From JACDAN01 sp963827705 (GTDB lineage: Bacteria; Actinomycetota; Thermoleophilia; Gaiellales; Gaiellaceae): DNA of 64,000 nucleotides. Below the pieces are notes generated by a model. The model was given only the letters and a program-made list of their open reading frames with translations, ran no database searches and had not been told where the DNA came from. The stretch is from positions 1 through 64,000 of the forward strand of contig CAWHBN010000004.1 of the NCBI GenBank assembly GCA_963827705.1, given 5' to 3'. A program made the translations under genes and the position numbers. This document shows, in pieces, positions 33,401-41,130 of this stretch (the stretch's first letter is position 1; every line of letters starts with the position of its first letter).

Positions 33401-35005
33401 TTGAGCACGGACCCTGCGGCTGAGCCCCGCCACGACTCGGACGACACAAGCATCCTGCACAGGCTCGGCTACGCGCAGGAGCTCTTCCGCTCGATGGGCG
33501 GGTTCCAGAACTTCGCGATCTCCTTCACGATCATCTCGATCCTGGCGGGCTGCCTGACCTCGTACTACATCGCGTACAACCAGGGCGGGCCGGTCGCGAT
33601 CACCTGGGGCTGGCTGCTCGTCGGCCTCTTCAGCACGATCGTGGCGATGTCAATGGGCGAGATCGCCTCCGTCTACCCCACTGCCGGCGGCCTCTACTAC
33701 TGGGCATCGAAGCTCGGGAGCCCGGCCTGGGGCTGGTTCACCGGCTGGTTCAACCTCATCGGCCAGATCGCGGTCACGGCCGCGATCGGTTACGGCTGTG
33801 CGGTCTTCACGACCGCGCTCTTGAACCTGCTCTGGGATTACCCGAACTCGACGAGCTGGGTGCTCTTCACCTACGGGATGATCCTGCTCCTCGCCGGCAT
33901 CGTGAACATGTTCAAGGTCTCGGCAACGGCGATGCTGAACGCGTTCTCGGCCTGGTGGCACATGGTCGGCGTGCTCGTCATCGTCGGGATCCTGATTGCC
34001 GTCCCCGACAACCACAAGTCGATCGGCTTCGTCTTCGGCGAGACGATCAACAACACCGGCTTCTCGGGACACAGCTGGAGCAGCTTCATGTACGTCTACG
34101 TCTTCATCACCGGGCTGGCAATGGCCCAGTACACGATCACCGGTTTCGACGCCTCGGCGCACATGAGCGAGGAGACGAGGAAGGCATCGCTCGCCGCGGC
34201 CTGGGGCATGGTGATGGCGGTCGTCGTGTCGGTGATCTTCGGGTTCATCCTCCTCGTCGCCGTGACGTTCGCGATCCCGGACCTGACCAACGACGATCTC
34301 GTCGCCGCGGGACAGGGAATCGTCACGCTGATCTGGACGGAATCGACGAGCACGGCCTGGGCGAAATTCATGCTCTTCATCGTCGTGGTCGCACAGACCT
34401 TCTGCACGATCGCGTCCGTGACGTCGGCGTCGCGGATGATGTTCGCGTTCTCGCGCGACGGCGCCGTCCCCGGACACAAGTTCTGGCGGCGTGTCTCCAA
34501 GGCCGATCGCGTGCCGGTCTACGCGGTCTGGGGGATCTGCGTGCTCTCGTTCGCACTGATGATCCCGACGCTCTCCAACGCGTTCGTGGGCTATGCCGTC
34601 GGCACGCAGATCTCGGTGATCGGCCTGTACATCGCGTTCATCCTGCCGGTCATCCTGCGCTTGAAGGCCGGGAGCTCCTTCCAGCAGGGCGCCTGGAACC
34701 TCGGCCGCTACTACAAGCTGGTCGACTGGGCGGCGATCATCTGGGTCGCATTCATCGCGATCGCGTTCGTGCTCCCGTTCGCGTCCACCGGCATCCCCGG
34801 GAACGAAGGCTTCACCTGGGACTTCTTCAACTACACGGGGCCGCTCGTCGGAGCCGCATTCCTCCTCTTCGGAGGCTGGTACGTGCTCTCGGCCCGCAAG
34901 TGGTTCAAGGGCCCGGTCGTGCAGGGCACCGAGGAGGAGTTGGAGCGGATCGAGCGCGAGTACGAACGAGGCGGTCCGGCGACGACGGTCTCACCCGCGA
35001 AGTAG
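33401..35005 (+). CDS. APC-superfamily amino acid/amine permease
   Basis: 534 residues and 12 predicted membrane segments. Typical APC motifs are present: S-M-G-G-F-Q-N-F-A-I-S-F-T near the start, P-T-A-G-G-L-Y-Y-W-A, and T-G-F-D-A-S-A-H-M-S-E-E-T. The TTG at 33401 is preferred over the ATG at 33389 because G-G-A-G-G stands five bases before the TTG. It resembles GABA or choline/ethanolamine-type permeases. Third gene of the kinase-dehydrogenase-permease set, and probably imports the amine used by this locus. Confidence 0.9.
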   Translation: MSTDPAAEPRHDSDDTSILHRLGYAQELFRSMGGFQNFAISFTIISILAGCLTSYYIAYNQGGPVAITWGWLLVGLFSTIVAMSMGEIASVYPTAGGLYYWASKLGSPAWGWFTGWFNLIGQIAVTAAIGYGCAVFTTALLNLLWDYPNSTSWVLFTYGMILLLAGIVNMFKVSATAMLNAFSAWWHMVGVLVIVGILIAVPDNHKSIGFVFGETINNTGFSGHSWSSFMYVYVFITGLAMAQYTITGFDASAHMSEETRKASLAAAWGMVMAVVVSVIFGFILLVAVTFAIPDLTNDDLVAAGQGIVTLIWTESTSTAWAKFMLFIVVVAQTFCTIASVTSASRMMFAFSRDGAVPGHKFWRRVSKADRVPVYAVWGICVLSFALMIPTLSNAFVGYAVGTQISVIGLYIAFILPVILRLKAGSSFQQGAWNLGRYYKLVDWAAIIWVAFIAIAFVLPFASTGIPGNEGFTWDFFNYTGPLVGAAFLLFGGWYVLSARKWFKGPVVQGTEEELERIEREYERGGPATTVSPAK

Positions 35006-35016
35006 CGATATGCGAG

Positions 35017-35040
35017 AGGGCGGGGCTCCGGCCCCGCCCT
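35017..35040. terminator. Strong hairpin, probable bidirectional terminator
   Basis: A perfect 10-bp stem, AGGGCGGGGC with GCCCCGCCCT, and a TCCG loop. It lies 12 bases after the permease stop and touches the stop of the convergent small gene at 35039. No T run follows, as is common in GC-rich actinobacteria. Confidence 0.7.
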
Positions 35041-35362
35041 ACTCGACCAGGTGCTCCACCTCGTCGCGCTTGTCGACGACGAGGAAACGATCGGCCTGCT
35101 CGACAACATGCTCGATCTCGAGGTTCTCGTGGCCGGGCACGACGGCGAAGCGATCCCGCTGACTCCGGACGCGTTCGTACTCGTCGAGGGTCATCAGGAC
35201 GCGGTCTTCGCAACCCTCATCTCGCCCGCACTCGCACTGGAACTCGAACTGGTGCTCCGCGTCGGCCCAGGCGGTCGCGCCTTCGTCGATGGCGGCGCGC
35301 TGGTCGTTCACGGTGCGCATCAGGCCCTCGTTGCGGGCCTGTCGCTCGAGCCGCTCCTCCAC
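35039..35362 (-). CDS. Conserved small protein with CxCG...C motif
   Basis: 107 residues, GTG start. A helical N-terminus (E-E-R-L-E-R-Q-A-R-N-E) is followed by F-Q-C-E-C-G-R-D-E-G-C, then L-T-L-D-E-Y-E-R-V-R and F-A-V-V-P-G-H-E. I have seen this layout in unnamed actinobacterial proteins; three cysteines and a later histidine could bind zinc. Function unknown. Confidence 0.78.
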   Translation of the reverse strand: MEERLERQARNEGLMRTVNDQRAAIDEGATAWADAEHQFEFQCECGRDEGCEDRVLMTLDEYERVRSQRDRFAVVPGHENLEIEHVVEQADRFLVVDKRDEVEHLVE

Positions 35363-35406
35363 GGTCTGAATCCTACGCCTGGCATCGCGGCTTGCTGACT
35401 CGCGAA

Positions 35407-35559
35407 GCTAGCCGGTCACTGGCCCGGCGCTGGGCGTGCGCGGCCGGAGGGGATAGTGCCGTGGCACAGACCCGGAGAGCCGCGTGCGGTCAGCGTCGGG
35501 AGGGCTGCCGGAGCCCGGCTCCGCCGGGCGGGAGGCAGCCCGGCCAGTGGCCGGCTAGC
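35407..35559. repeat. 153-bp palindromic element, family C, copy 2 (inverted)
   Basis: Nearly perfect 18-bp terminal inverted repeats: GCTAGCCGGTCACTGGCC at 35407-35424 and GGCCAGTGGCCGGCTAGC at 35542-35559 (one G-T). Inner hairpin GTGCC-GT-GGCAC at 35456-35467. On the minus strand the interior aligns with 24023-24173 and 39066-39218. The right end runs through the stop codon of the MIP18-like gene. Confidence 0.87.
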
Positions 35560-35854
35560 CGAAGCCGAGGATGAACTTGGCGTCGTCGGACATCTTCTCC
35601 GGCGACCAGGGCGGATCCCAGGTCAGCTCGGTCTCGACCTCCTCGACTCCTGGCACCTGGGCAGTGACCATGTTGATCTGCTCGTCGATCATCGGGCCGA
35701 CCGGGCAGCCCATCGAGGTGAGTGTGTAGATGACCTTCACCTTCGGGCCCTCGACCTCCACGTCGTACATGAGCCCGAGGTCGACGATGTCCATCCCGAG
35801 CTCGGGATCCTCCACCTGGCGGAGCGCCTCGACGACGTCATCTCTCATAGCCAT
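35555..35854 (-). CDS. MIP18/DUF59-family protein (SufT/PaaD-like metal-sulfur cluster assembly factor)
   Basis: 99 residues. The family core is V-E-D-P-E-L-G-M-D-I-V-D-L-G-L and T-L-T-S-M-G-C-P-V-G-P, with one conserved cysteine. Ends with E-L-T-W-D-P-P-W-S-P-E-K-M-S, as usual. Members help load or transfer iron-sulfur clusters. It follows glpX on the same strand by 15 bp. Its stop lies inside a palindromic element. Confidence 0.9.
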   Translation of the reverse strand: MAMRDDVVEALRQVEDPELGMDIVDLGLMYDVEVEGPKVKVIYTLTSMGCPVGPMIDEQINMVTAQVPGVEEVETELTWDPPWSPEKMSDDAKFILGFG

Positions 35855-35869
35855 GGATTGAGGGTACCC

Positions 35870-36889
35870 CTAGAAGCCGGGAAGCCGAACCTCTTCCCGG
35901 CGCTCACGCTGGAAGAAGTGGATGCCTTCGGTGAAGCGCACCCAGTTGCAGCGGGTGCACATGACGAGCGTGTGCGTCCAGGCGCTGTCCGCCCGGAAGC
36001 GGACGCCCCGGAGGAGATCGCTGTTCGAGACTCCGGTGGCGCAGACGATCGCCTCCTTCGGACCGAGGTCTTCCGTCGTGAACACGCGCTCGACGTCCTC
36101 GATCCCCTGCTCGCGGGCCTCGTCGATCTCGCGGCGCGACACCGGCCAGAGCTGGGCCTGGAGCTCGCCGCCGAGGCAGCGCAGCGCGGCGGCCGCCAGC
36201 ACCGCCTGCCTCGTGCCGCCGATGCCGATCGCCAGGTGATCGTTCGTGCCCCGGATCGCGGCGGAGACCGAGGCGGTGACGTCGCCGTCCTGGATCAGCT
36301 TGATCCGAGCGCCCGCGGCGCGGATCTCCTCGATCAGGTCGTGGTGCCGGGGCCGCTCGAGGACGATCGTCGTGATGTCGCCGACCCGCCGTCCGAAGGC
36401 CTCCGCGATCGCCTCGATGTTCTCCCCGACGGGCCGTCTGAGGTCGATGTGCCCGCGTGCGACCGGGCCAACCGCCATCTTCCGCATGTACATGTCCGGA
36501 AGGGTCTGGAGCGATCCGGGCTCGCCGACCGCGATCATCGACATGGCGCCCGCGCCGCCACGGGCGACGATGGCGCTCCCCTCGAGCGGGTCCACCGCCA
36601 GCTCGACCACCGCTCCCCCGGCGCCGAGCTTCACGCCGGTCTGTAGCCGCTCACCCTCACCGGCGGCGCCGATCACGACCGTTCCGTCGATGGGAAGCTT
36701 CTCCAGCGCCTCGAGCATCCCCGACGTCGCAGCCTCGAGGGCAGCCGTCTCGTCCGCCCGGCCAAGCCACCGGGCGCTCGCCAGGGCCGCGCGCTCGGTC
36801 CCCCGCGCAAAGCTCTCGCAGAGACACGTCCGGAGCGTCCCCTCGCTCTGGGCGCCGAGCTCGGCTCCTTTGGCAGCGACGTCGGTCAC
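35870..36889 (-). CDS. glpX: Class II fructose-1,6-bisphosphatase, GlpX-type
   Basis: 339 residues. Metal and substrate motifs: D-G-T-V-V-I-G-A-A-G-E-G-E, V-D-P-L-E-G-S-A-I-V, Y-M-R-K-M-A-V-G, D-G-D-V-T-A, and G-I-G-G-T-R-Q-A-V-L-A-A-A-A-L. It hydrolyses fructose-1,6-bisphosphate in gluconeogenesis. The start overlaps the 2-phosphoglycerate kinase stop by four bases, linking it to the cyclic diphosphoglycerate genes. Confidence 0.95.
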   Translation of the reverse strand: MTDVAAKGAELGAQSEGTLRTCLCESFARGTERAALASARWLGRADETAALEAATSGMLEALEKLPIDGTVVIGAAGEGERLQTGVKLGAGGAVVELAVDPLEGSAIVARGGAGAMSMIAVGEPGSLQTLPDMYMRKMAVGPVARGHIDLRRPVGENIEAIAEAFGRRVGDITTIVLERPRHHDLIEEIRAAGARIKLIQDGDVTASVSAAIRGTNDHLAIGIGGTRQAVLAAAALRCLGGELQAQLWPVSRREIDEAREQGIEDVERVFTTEDLGPKEAIVCATGVSNSDLLRGVRFRADSAWTHTLVMCTRCNWVRFTEGIHFFQRERREEVRLPGF

Positions 36890-37797
36890 GACGAGACCCG
36901 TACCCTGTCGACCGCGGCGAGAACCAGCTCCAGCACGCCGCCGATTGCCTTCTCCCGCTCCGAGTTCTCGACCACCGGGACCTCCTCCACCTGTGCGCGC
37001 TCGACGATGTAGTCCTGGAGATAGCGGATGTCGCCGAGGCGCTCGAGGTACTTGTCCAGGGGCCGGACGCCCTCAGACGCGATGTCGCGGATCCAGAAGT
37101 GCCCGGCGTGCGCCTCCTCGTTCCCGATCGTGATCACGCAGTCGACGACGAGCGCGTTCTCGACCATCCGCGGGAGCATCCCCGGCACGAGATGAACGCC
37201 TTCGATGACCATCGACCAGCCCTCCTCGAGCGACCGGTCGATCGCCGCCTGGACCCCGACGAGAACGTGGCGCGTCTGCTCGAGGAACCCGTGGAGGAGC
37301 GGGTCGACCTCCTCCTCTTGCGCCGTCGGCAGCGCGCGGCCGGCCTCGAAGCTCGAGTAGTGGATCGCGGGCAGGAACTCGGGCGTGAACAGCGCGCGCA
37401 TGGTCTGGCGCACGAAGTCCGTCGACGTCACCCGCGTGATCCCGAGGCGGTACGCGACCTCGGCGGCGACCGTCGACTTGCCCGTGCCGGTGGCGCCGCC
37501 GATCAGGATGATCAGCGGCATGTCGAGCTCGTCGAGCTCCTGGTAGCGCCGAAGCCGTCCCATCGCAAGCGCCCCGTCCGGCTCGCCGAGCACCTCGATC
37601 GCAAGCTCTTCCATCCGCTCGAAGTCGGCCGTCCGCTTGCCGGTCGCGGCCAGGTCCTGCTCGACGCGGCGCGCGACCTCGTAGGCGCCGGCGACGCCGA
37701 GCCCGGTGCGCATCAGGGCTCTCGCCATCAGGCCCTTCGAGTACGGATGCTCGTCGGTGCCGAGGTGGAGCGGATCGAAGCGGCGGCGCTCGGGCAT
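36886..37797 (-). CDS. 2-phosphoglycerate kinase
   Basis: 303 residues from the ATG at 37797, the same length as the methanogen enzyme as I recall it. An N-terminal domain (Y-S-K-G-L-M-A-R-A-L-M-R-T-G, as in archaeal 2PGK) precedes a P-loop kinase domain with G-G-A-T-G-T-G-K-S-T near residue 100 and V-T-S-T-D-F-V-R-Q-T-M-R. It makes 2,3-diphosphoglycerate from 2-phosphoglycerate and ATP. Adjacent to the synthetase that cyclises the product; start and stop codons overlap (TGATG). Confidence 0.88.
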   Translation of the reverse strand: MPERRRFDPLHLGTDEHPYSKGLMARALMRTGLGVAGAYEVARRVEQDLAATGKRTADFERMEELAIEVLGEPDGALAMGRLRRYQELDELDMPLIILIGGATGTGKSTVAAEVAYRLGITRVTSTDFVRQTMRALFTPEFLPAIHYSSFEAGRALPTAQEEEVDPLLHGFLEQTRHVLVGVQAAIDRSLEEGWSMVIEGVHLVPGMLPRMVENALVVDCVITIGNEEAHAGHFWIRDIASEGVRPLDKYLERLGDIRYLQDYIVERAQVEEVPVVENSEREKAIGGVLELVLAAVDRVRVSS

Positions 37798-39062
37798 CAG
37801 TGCACGGGCTCCGGCTGTGCCGTCTCCGCCAGCGCCCGCAGCTCGTCGTCCAGATCCGGCTGGCCCTCGATCGGAATCACGTCGTTGTCGGCGAACACCA
37901 CCGGGATGTCCCGCTCGGCGGCTGCCCGGGCGACCACGTCGATCGCAGCCGCCTTGATCTCGACGACGAAGACGTCTGCATCGGCCCGCTGAACGTCCTC
38001 GCGCAGCTGCTCGCGGCGCGACAGGTTGCAGGAGATCGTCACGTCGGCGGCGCCGTGCTCGTCGCGGAGGTGCCCTGCCAGCAGCTCGGTCGCCGACGCG
38101 TCGGCCGTGGTGAAGAACGCGACCCTCTTGCCCTCGATCGGCTCGATCGGCCGCGGACGGAGCACGGTCGCCACGACCGGGACGTCCTTGACCTCGCGGA
38201 CCGCCTCGGCGAGCTCCTGGTGCCGAGTCCCGTCCTCGGCCATGGTCAGGACGACGAGGTCGGAGACGAGGATGCGGTACGCGTTGAGGTAGCCGACCAC
38301 GAGCTCGGGCGGCTGGTGAGCGCCTGCGACGAGAACTCGCTTCCGCGTCGCAACCGGGGGGATCGCCGCGCCGCTCCCGTCGAAGATCACGAGCTCGGGC
38401 TCGCGATCGAGGGCCTTCTGCGCGCCTGCGGCGACGTTGCTCGTCCACGGAACCCCCGCGAGCCCGCCGCCGGCGCGCCGGCAGCCGATCGTCGGGACAC
38501 CCGAGAGCGCGGCAGTCTCGAGGTAGTCCGACGCCGCATGCGCGCCTTCGCGTGCGAGCTCCAGGAGATCCTCGACGGTCGGCCGCAGGTCGGCAACCTG
38601 AGGCTCCGCCGGGCCCCCGCGTCCCATCGAGACGACGACGACGTCGCGCTCGTCTGCGAGCAGGCGCGCCGCGTACCCCGTGACGGCCGTCTTGCCGAGC
38701 CGCTTGCCGGTGCCGATCACGGCGAGCGACGGAAGATCGAACGGCTCGTACTCCGGAACGCGGAGCGAGAAGTCGGCGCCTTCGTAGGCGATTCCGAGCG
38801 CGAGGAACCGGCTCGCGAGCCGGAACCGCTCGCGCGGTCCCAGCACCGGCTCGTCCGAGACGTCCACCGCCACCTCGGGGTCGAAGCGTGAAAGCGCCTC
38901 CTCGAGGTCGGCGGCGAGCGGGACGCCGTAGTCGTCCCCGCCCATGAGCTTCTCCGTGCCTCCGACGAGCAGCGCGCCGACGACGTCGTGCGGGATCTCG
39001 GCCAGCGCGTCGCGCACGACCGGCGCGTAGTGCTCCCCGTCAATGAGCGCCAAAGCTCTCAT
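37797..39062 (-). CDS. cpgS: Cyclic 2,3-diphosphoglycerate synthetase
   Basis: 421 residues from the ATG at 39062. Start M-R-A-L-A-L-I-D-G-E-H-Y, the P-loop-like G-T-G-K-R-L-G-K-T-A-V near residue 121, V-V-S-M-G-R-G-G-P-A-E-P, and F-D-G-S-G-A-A-I-P-P match the cDPG synthetase family. The enzyme forms cyclic 2,3-diphosphoglycerate with ATP, an osmolyte and thermoprotectant of methanogens. First gene of a cpgS - 2PGK - glpX - MIP18 run. A family C element lies just upstream. Confidence 0.87.
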   Translation of the reverse strand: MRALALIDGEHYAPVVRDALAEIPHDVVGALLVGGTEKLMGGDDYGVPLAADLEEALSRFDPEVAVDVSDEPVLGPRERFRLASRFLALGIAYEGADFSLRVPEYEPFDLPSLAVIGTGKRLGKTAVTGYAARLLADERDVVVVSMGRGGPAEPQVADLRPTVEDLLELAREGAHAASDYLETAALSGVPTIGCRRAGGGLAGVPWTSNVAAGAQKALDREPELVIFDGSGAAIPPVATRKRVLVAGAHQPPELVVGYLNAYRILVSDLVVLTMAEDGTRHQELAEAVREVKDVPVVATVLRPRPIEPIEGKRVAFFTTADASATELLAGHLRDEHGAADVTISCNLSRREQLREDVQRADADVFVVEIKAAAIDVVARAAAERDIPVVFADNDVIPIEGQPDLDDELRALAETAQPEPVH

Positions 39063-39065
39063 GCC

Positions 39066-39218
39066 CCTGGCCGCCTTCGGCTCCCGCCCGGCGGAGCCGG
39101 GCTCCGCCAAAGGCTGACGACGCTGGCTGCGGGATGCTGCGCCCGAGCCGCTTGTCCGTGCCACTCTGCACTGTCCTGCGCGGCTCGGGCTTGCCTCCCT
39201 TCCCAGCGCCGCCCCAGG
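39066..39218. repeat. 153-bp palindromic element, family C, copy 3
   Basis: Ends CCTGG at 39066-39070 and CCAGG at 39214-39218, with weaker pairing inward than in the other copies. The block CTCCCGCCCGGCGGAGCC and the bases after it are identical over 26 bp with the reverse complement of 35407-35559. It fills the gap between cpgS and the phosphoesterase gene. Confidence 0.72.
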
Positions 39219-39222
39219 AAGC

Positions 39223-40023
39223 TCACCGCGTGGTCACCTCGCCCTCGATCCGAGCCGTGTACTTCTCGAACGCCCGCGTGTCGAGCGAGAACTGGATGAT
39301 CCGCTCCTGCCCGTGAAATGGGTACTTGCGCCAGACGTCCACGTGCTTGCCGTGAACCTCGATGACGTTGTAACAGGGCCTCGTATTGCCCCTGAGCCGG
39401 ATGGAGGAGACCGTCCCGGTGTTGACGACGAACATGTCCTCGAGGCGCCAGGCGTACGGCACGTGCTTGTGGCCCGAGAGGACGAGATCGACCTGCGCGC
39501 CCTGCAGGCACTCGATGACGTCGCCGGCGTCGTAGACGATGTTCCGCTCGCGACCCGTCCCCGGTACGGGGAGCAGGTGGTGGTGCATCACGAAGATGCG
39601 GAAGTCGGCCGGCCCGGCGAACTGCTCCTCGATCCACGAATACCGTGCGCGGCCGATCTGACCGTGGTCGAGGTCGGGCTCGCTGGAGTCGACGGCGACC
39701 ACGGTGATCTCCTCCAGCCGCAGGACCGAGTGGCGCTCGCCGAAGAACTCCTCGAAGTGGAGGTAGCCGACGTTTCGCGAGTCGTGATTGCCCGGGATGA
39801 CGACCATCCGTTCACAGTTGAGCCGGTCGAGGTACTCCCGCGCCATCAGGAACTCCTGCTTGAACCCGAACGTCGTCAGGTCGCCTGAACAGATGATCAG
39901 GTCCGGCTCGAGCTCGTTGATCTCGGCCACCGCGCGCTCCATCAGGCTCGGCACGAAGTCGGGGCCACCGCAGTGGATGTCCGAGATGTGGGCGATCGTC
40001 CTCGACCCGTCGCGTCCCGGCAT
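39223..40023 (-). CDS. Calcineurin-like metallophosphoesterase
   Basis: 266 residues from the ATG at 40023. Dimetal motifs in order: I-S-D-I-H-C-G, C-S-G-D-L-T, P-G-N-H-D-S, V-M-H-H-H-L-L-P, and L-S-G-H-K-H-V-P. Close in style to cyclic-nucleotide and Icc-type phosphodiesterases, which would fit the several cyclases in this window, but the substrate is not determined. Confidence 0.9.
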   Translation of the reverse strand: MPGRDGSRTIAHISDIHCGGPDFVPSLMERAVAEINELEPDLIICSGDLTTFGFKQEFLMAREYLDRLNCERMVVIPGNHDSRNVGYLHFEEFFGERHSVLRLEEITVVAVDSSEPDLDHGQIGRARYSWIEEQFAGPADFRIFVMHHHLLPVPGTGRERNIVYDAGDVIECLQGAQVDLVLSGHKHVPYAWRLEDMFVVNTGTVSSIRLRGNTRPCYNVIEVHGKHVDVWRKYPFHGQERIIQFSLDTRAFEKYTARIEGEVTTR

Positions 40024-40085
40024 GCTCGAAGTGTAAGAAGGCGGCGAGGCATGGTGTCCGAGGCCGTCGCTACTCTCAGGGGCGG

Positions 40086-40454
40086 GTGGTCGAAAAAGTT
40101 CCCGATTTCCAGGCATATCGTGGAGAGGGGCAGCCGTGCTTCGCGCACGAGGTCGAGCTCGAATGCGCGAAGCTCCTCGACTACTACGAGATTCCGTGGA
40201 TGTACGAGCCGCACACGTTCGTGCTCGAGGAAGGCCCCGACGGCCGGGTCATCGAGGCGTTCTCGCCGGACTTCTACCTCCCCGAGCAGGGCCTCTACGT
40301 CGAGCTGACCGTGATGAAGCAGTCGCTCGTCACACGGAAGAACCGCAAGCTGCGGAAGCTTCGTGAGCGGTATCCCGGGGTGAACGTGAAGCTCTTCTAT
40401 CGTCGAGACATCGAGCGACTGGCTCAGCGATACCGACTGGATCTGGCCTCCTAG
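40086..40454 (+). CDS. Nuclease-like (PD-(D/E)XK-type) small protein upstream of hpt
   Basis: 122 residues, GTG start. The fold pattern E-L-E-C-A-K-L-L-D-Y-Y-E-I-P-W-M-Y-E, F-S-P-D-F-Y-L-P-E-Q-G-L-Y-V-E-L-T-V-M-K-Q-S-L-V-T-R-K-N-R-K (P-D then E-x-T and K) resembles a restriction-endonuclease-like core. It stops just before hpt, whose frame lies two bases over and has no normal start codon, so the two may be one protein broken by a lost base near 40450. Confidence 0.7.
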   Translation: MVEKVPDFQAYRGEGQPCFAHEVELECAKLLDYYEIPWMYEPHTFVLEEGPDGRVIEAFSPDFYLPEQGLYVELTVMKQSLVTRKNRKLRKLRERYPGVNVKLFYRRDIERLAQRYRLDLAS

Positions 40455-40462
40455 CGCCCGAA

Positions 40463-40987
40463 CTGGACGCACGCATCGGCGAGGTCTATCTCTCCGCCGA
40501 GGACATCCGGGCTCGGGTCGCCGAGCTCGGGACCGCGATCGCGGCCGACTACGCCGGCCGCGAGCCGATCCTCGTCGCCTCGTTGAAGACGGCCACCGTC
40601 TTTCTCTCGGACCTGTCCCGCGCGCTGCCGATCGCGCACAACCTCGATTTCATCGCGCTCGCCGGCTACGAGGGCAACGGCGGCGGCGGGGGACGCGTGC
40701 GGTTGCTGAAAGACCTGACGCTGAGCATCAAGGACCGGGACGTGCTCCTCGTCGAGGACGTCGTGGACACGGGGATGACGCTCAACTTCCTCGTCAAGAC
40801 GCTCGTGCTGCGGGAGCCGAGCTCGCTCGCGGCGGTGGCGCTCCTCGACCGCCCGTACCGACGCCTGGTCGAGAGCCTGCCGGTCCGGTACGTCGGCTTC
40901 ACCGTGCCGGACGAGTTCTTCGTCGGCTACGGCTTCGATCTGGAAGGCCGCTGGCGCAACCTCCCGGACCTGCGCCTGCTTCGTTGA
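40463..40987 (+). CDS. hpt: Hypoxanthine phosphoribosyltransferase-like protein (start uncertain)
   Basis: The PRPP-binding loop is V-L-L-V-E-D-V-V-D-T-G-M-T-L, preceded by L-V-A-S-L-K-T-A-T-V-F and the flexible loop region. It salvages hypoxanthine/guanine. Family-like sequence begins upstream of the first TTG (40583) with I-G-E-V-Y-L-S-A-E-D-I-R-A-R-V, but no ATG, GTG or TTG is in frame there; the CTG at 40463 or a one-base deletion joining it to the preceding gene would explain this. Followed by a strong hairpin. Confidence 0.82.
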   Translation: MDARIGEVYLSAEDIRARVAELGTAIAADYAGREPILVASLKTATVFLSDLSRALPIAHNLDFIALAGYEGNGGGGGRVRLLKDLTLSIKDRDVLLVEDVVDTGMTLNFLVKTLVLREPSSLAAVALLDRPYRRLVESLPVRYVGFTVPDEFFVGYGFDLEGRWRNLPDLRLLR

Positions 40988-40996
40988 GCAGAACGA

Positions 40997-41021
40997 CCGG
41001 CCGCCCCTCGAGGGCGGCCGG
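40997..41021. terminator. Hairpin terminator after hpt
   Basis: A perfect 10-bp stem (CCGGCCGCCC with GGGCGGCCGG) with a CTCGA loop, 10 bases after the hpt stop. A second weaker stem (GCAAGCC with GGCTTGC) follows around 41046-41070. Both lie between convergent genes. Confidence 0.65.
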
Positions 41022-41130
41022 CGCCGTCGGGAGACGACAGTGCCGCAAGCCAAGAGCGCGCGAGGCTTGCAGCGCGGAAACTATAAGGGCATACCTTCAA
41101 AAATGGGGGACTTTTTGGTCGCCCGCGGAG

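Noticed and set aside
41097..41116. CAAAAA...TTTTTG stem after the M23 gene as a classical terminator
   Set aside because: Only a six-base A/T stem with a long C-rich loop; possible but weak, so not listed as a feature.
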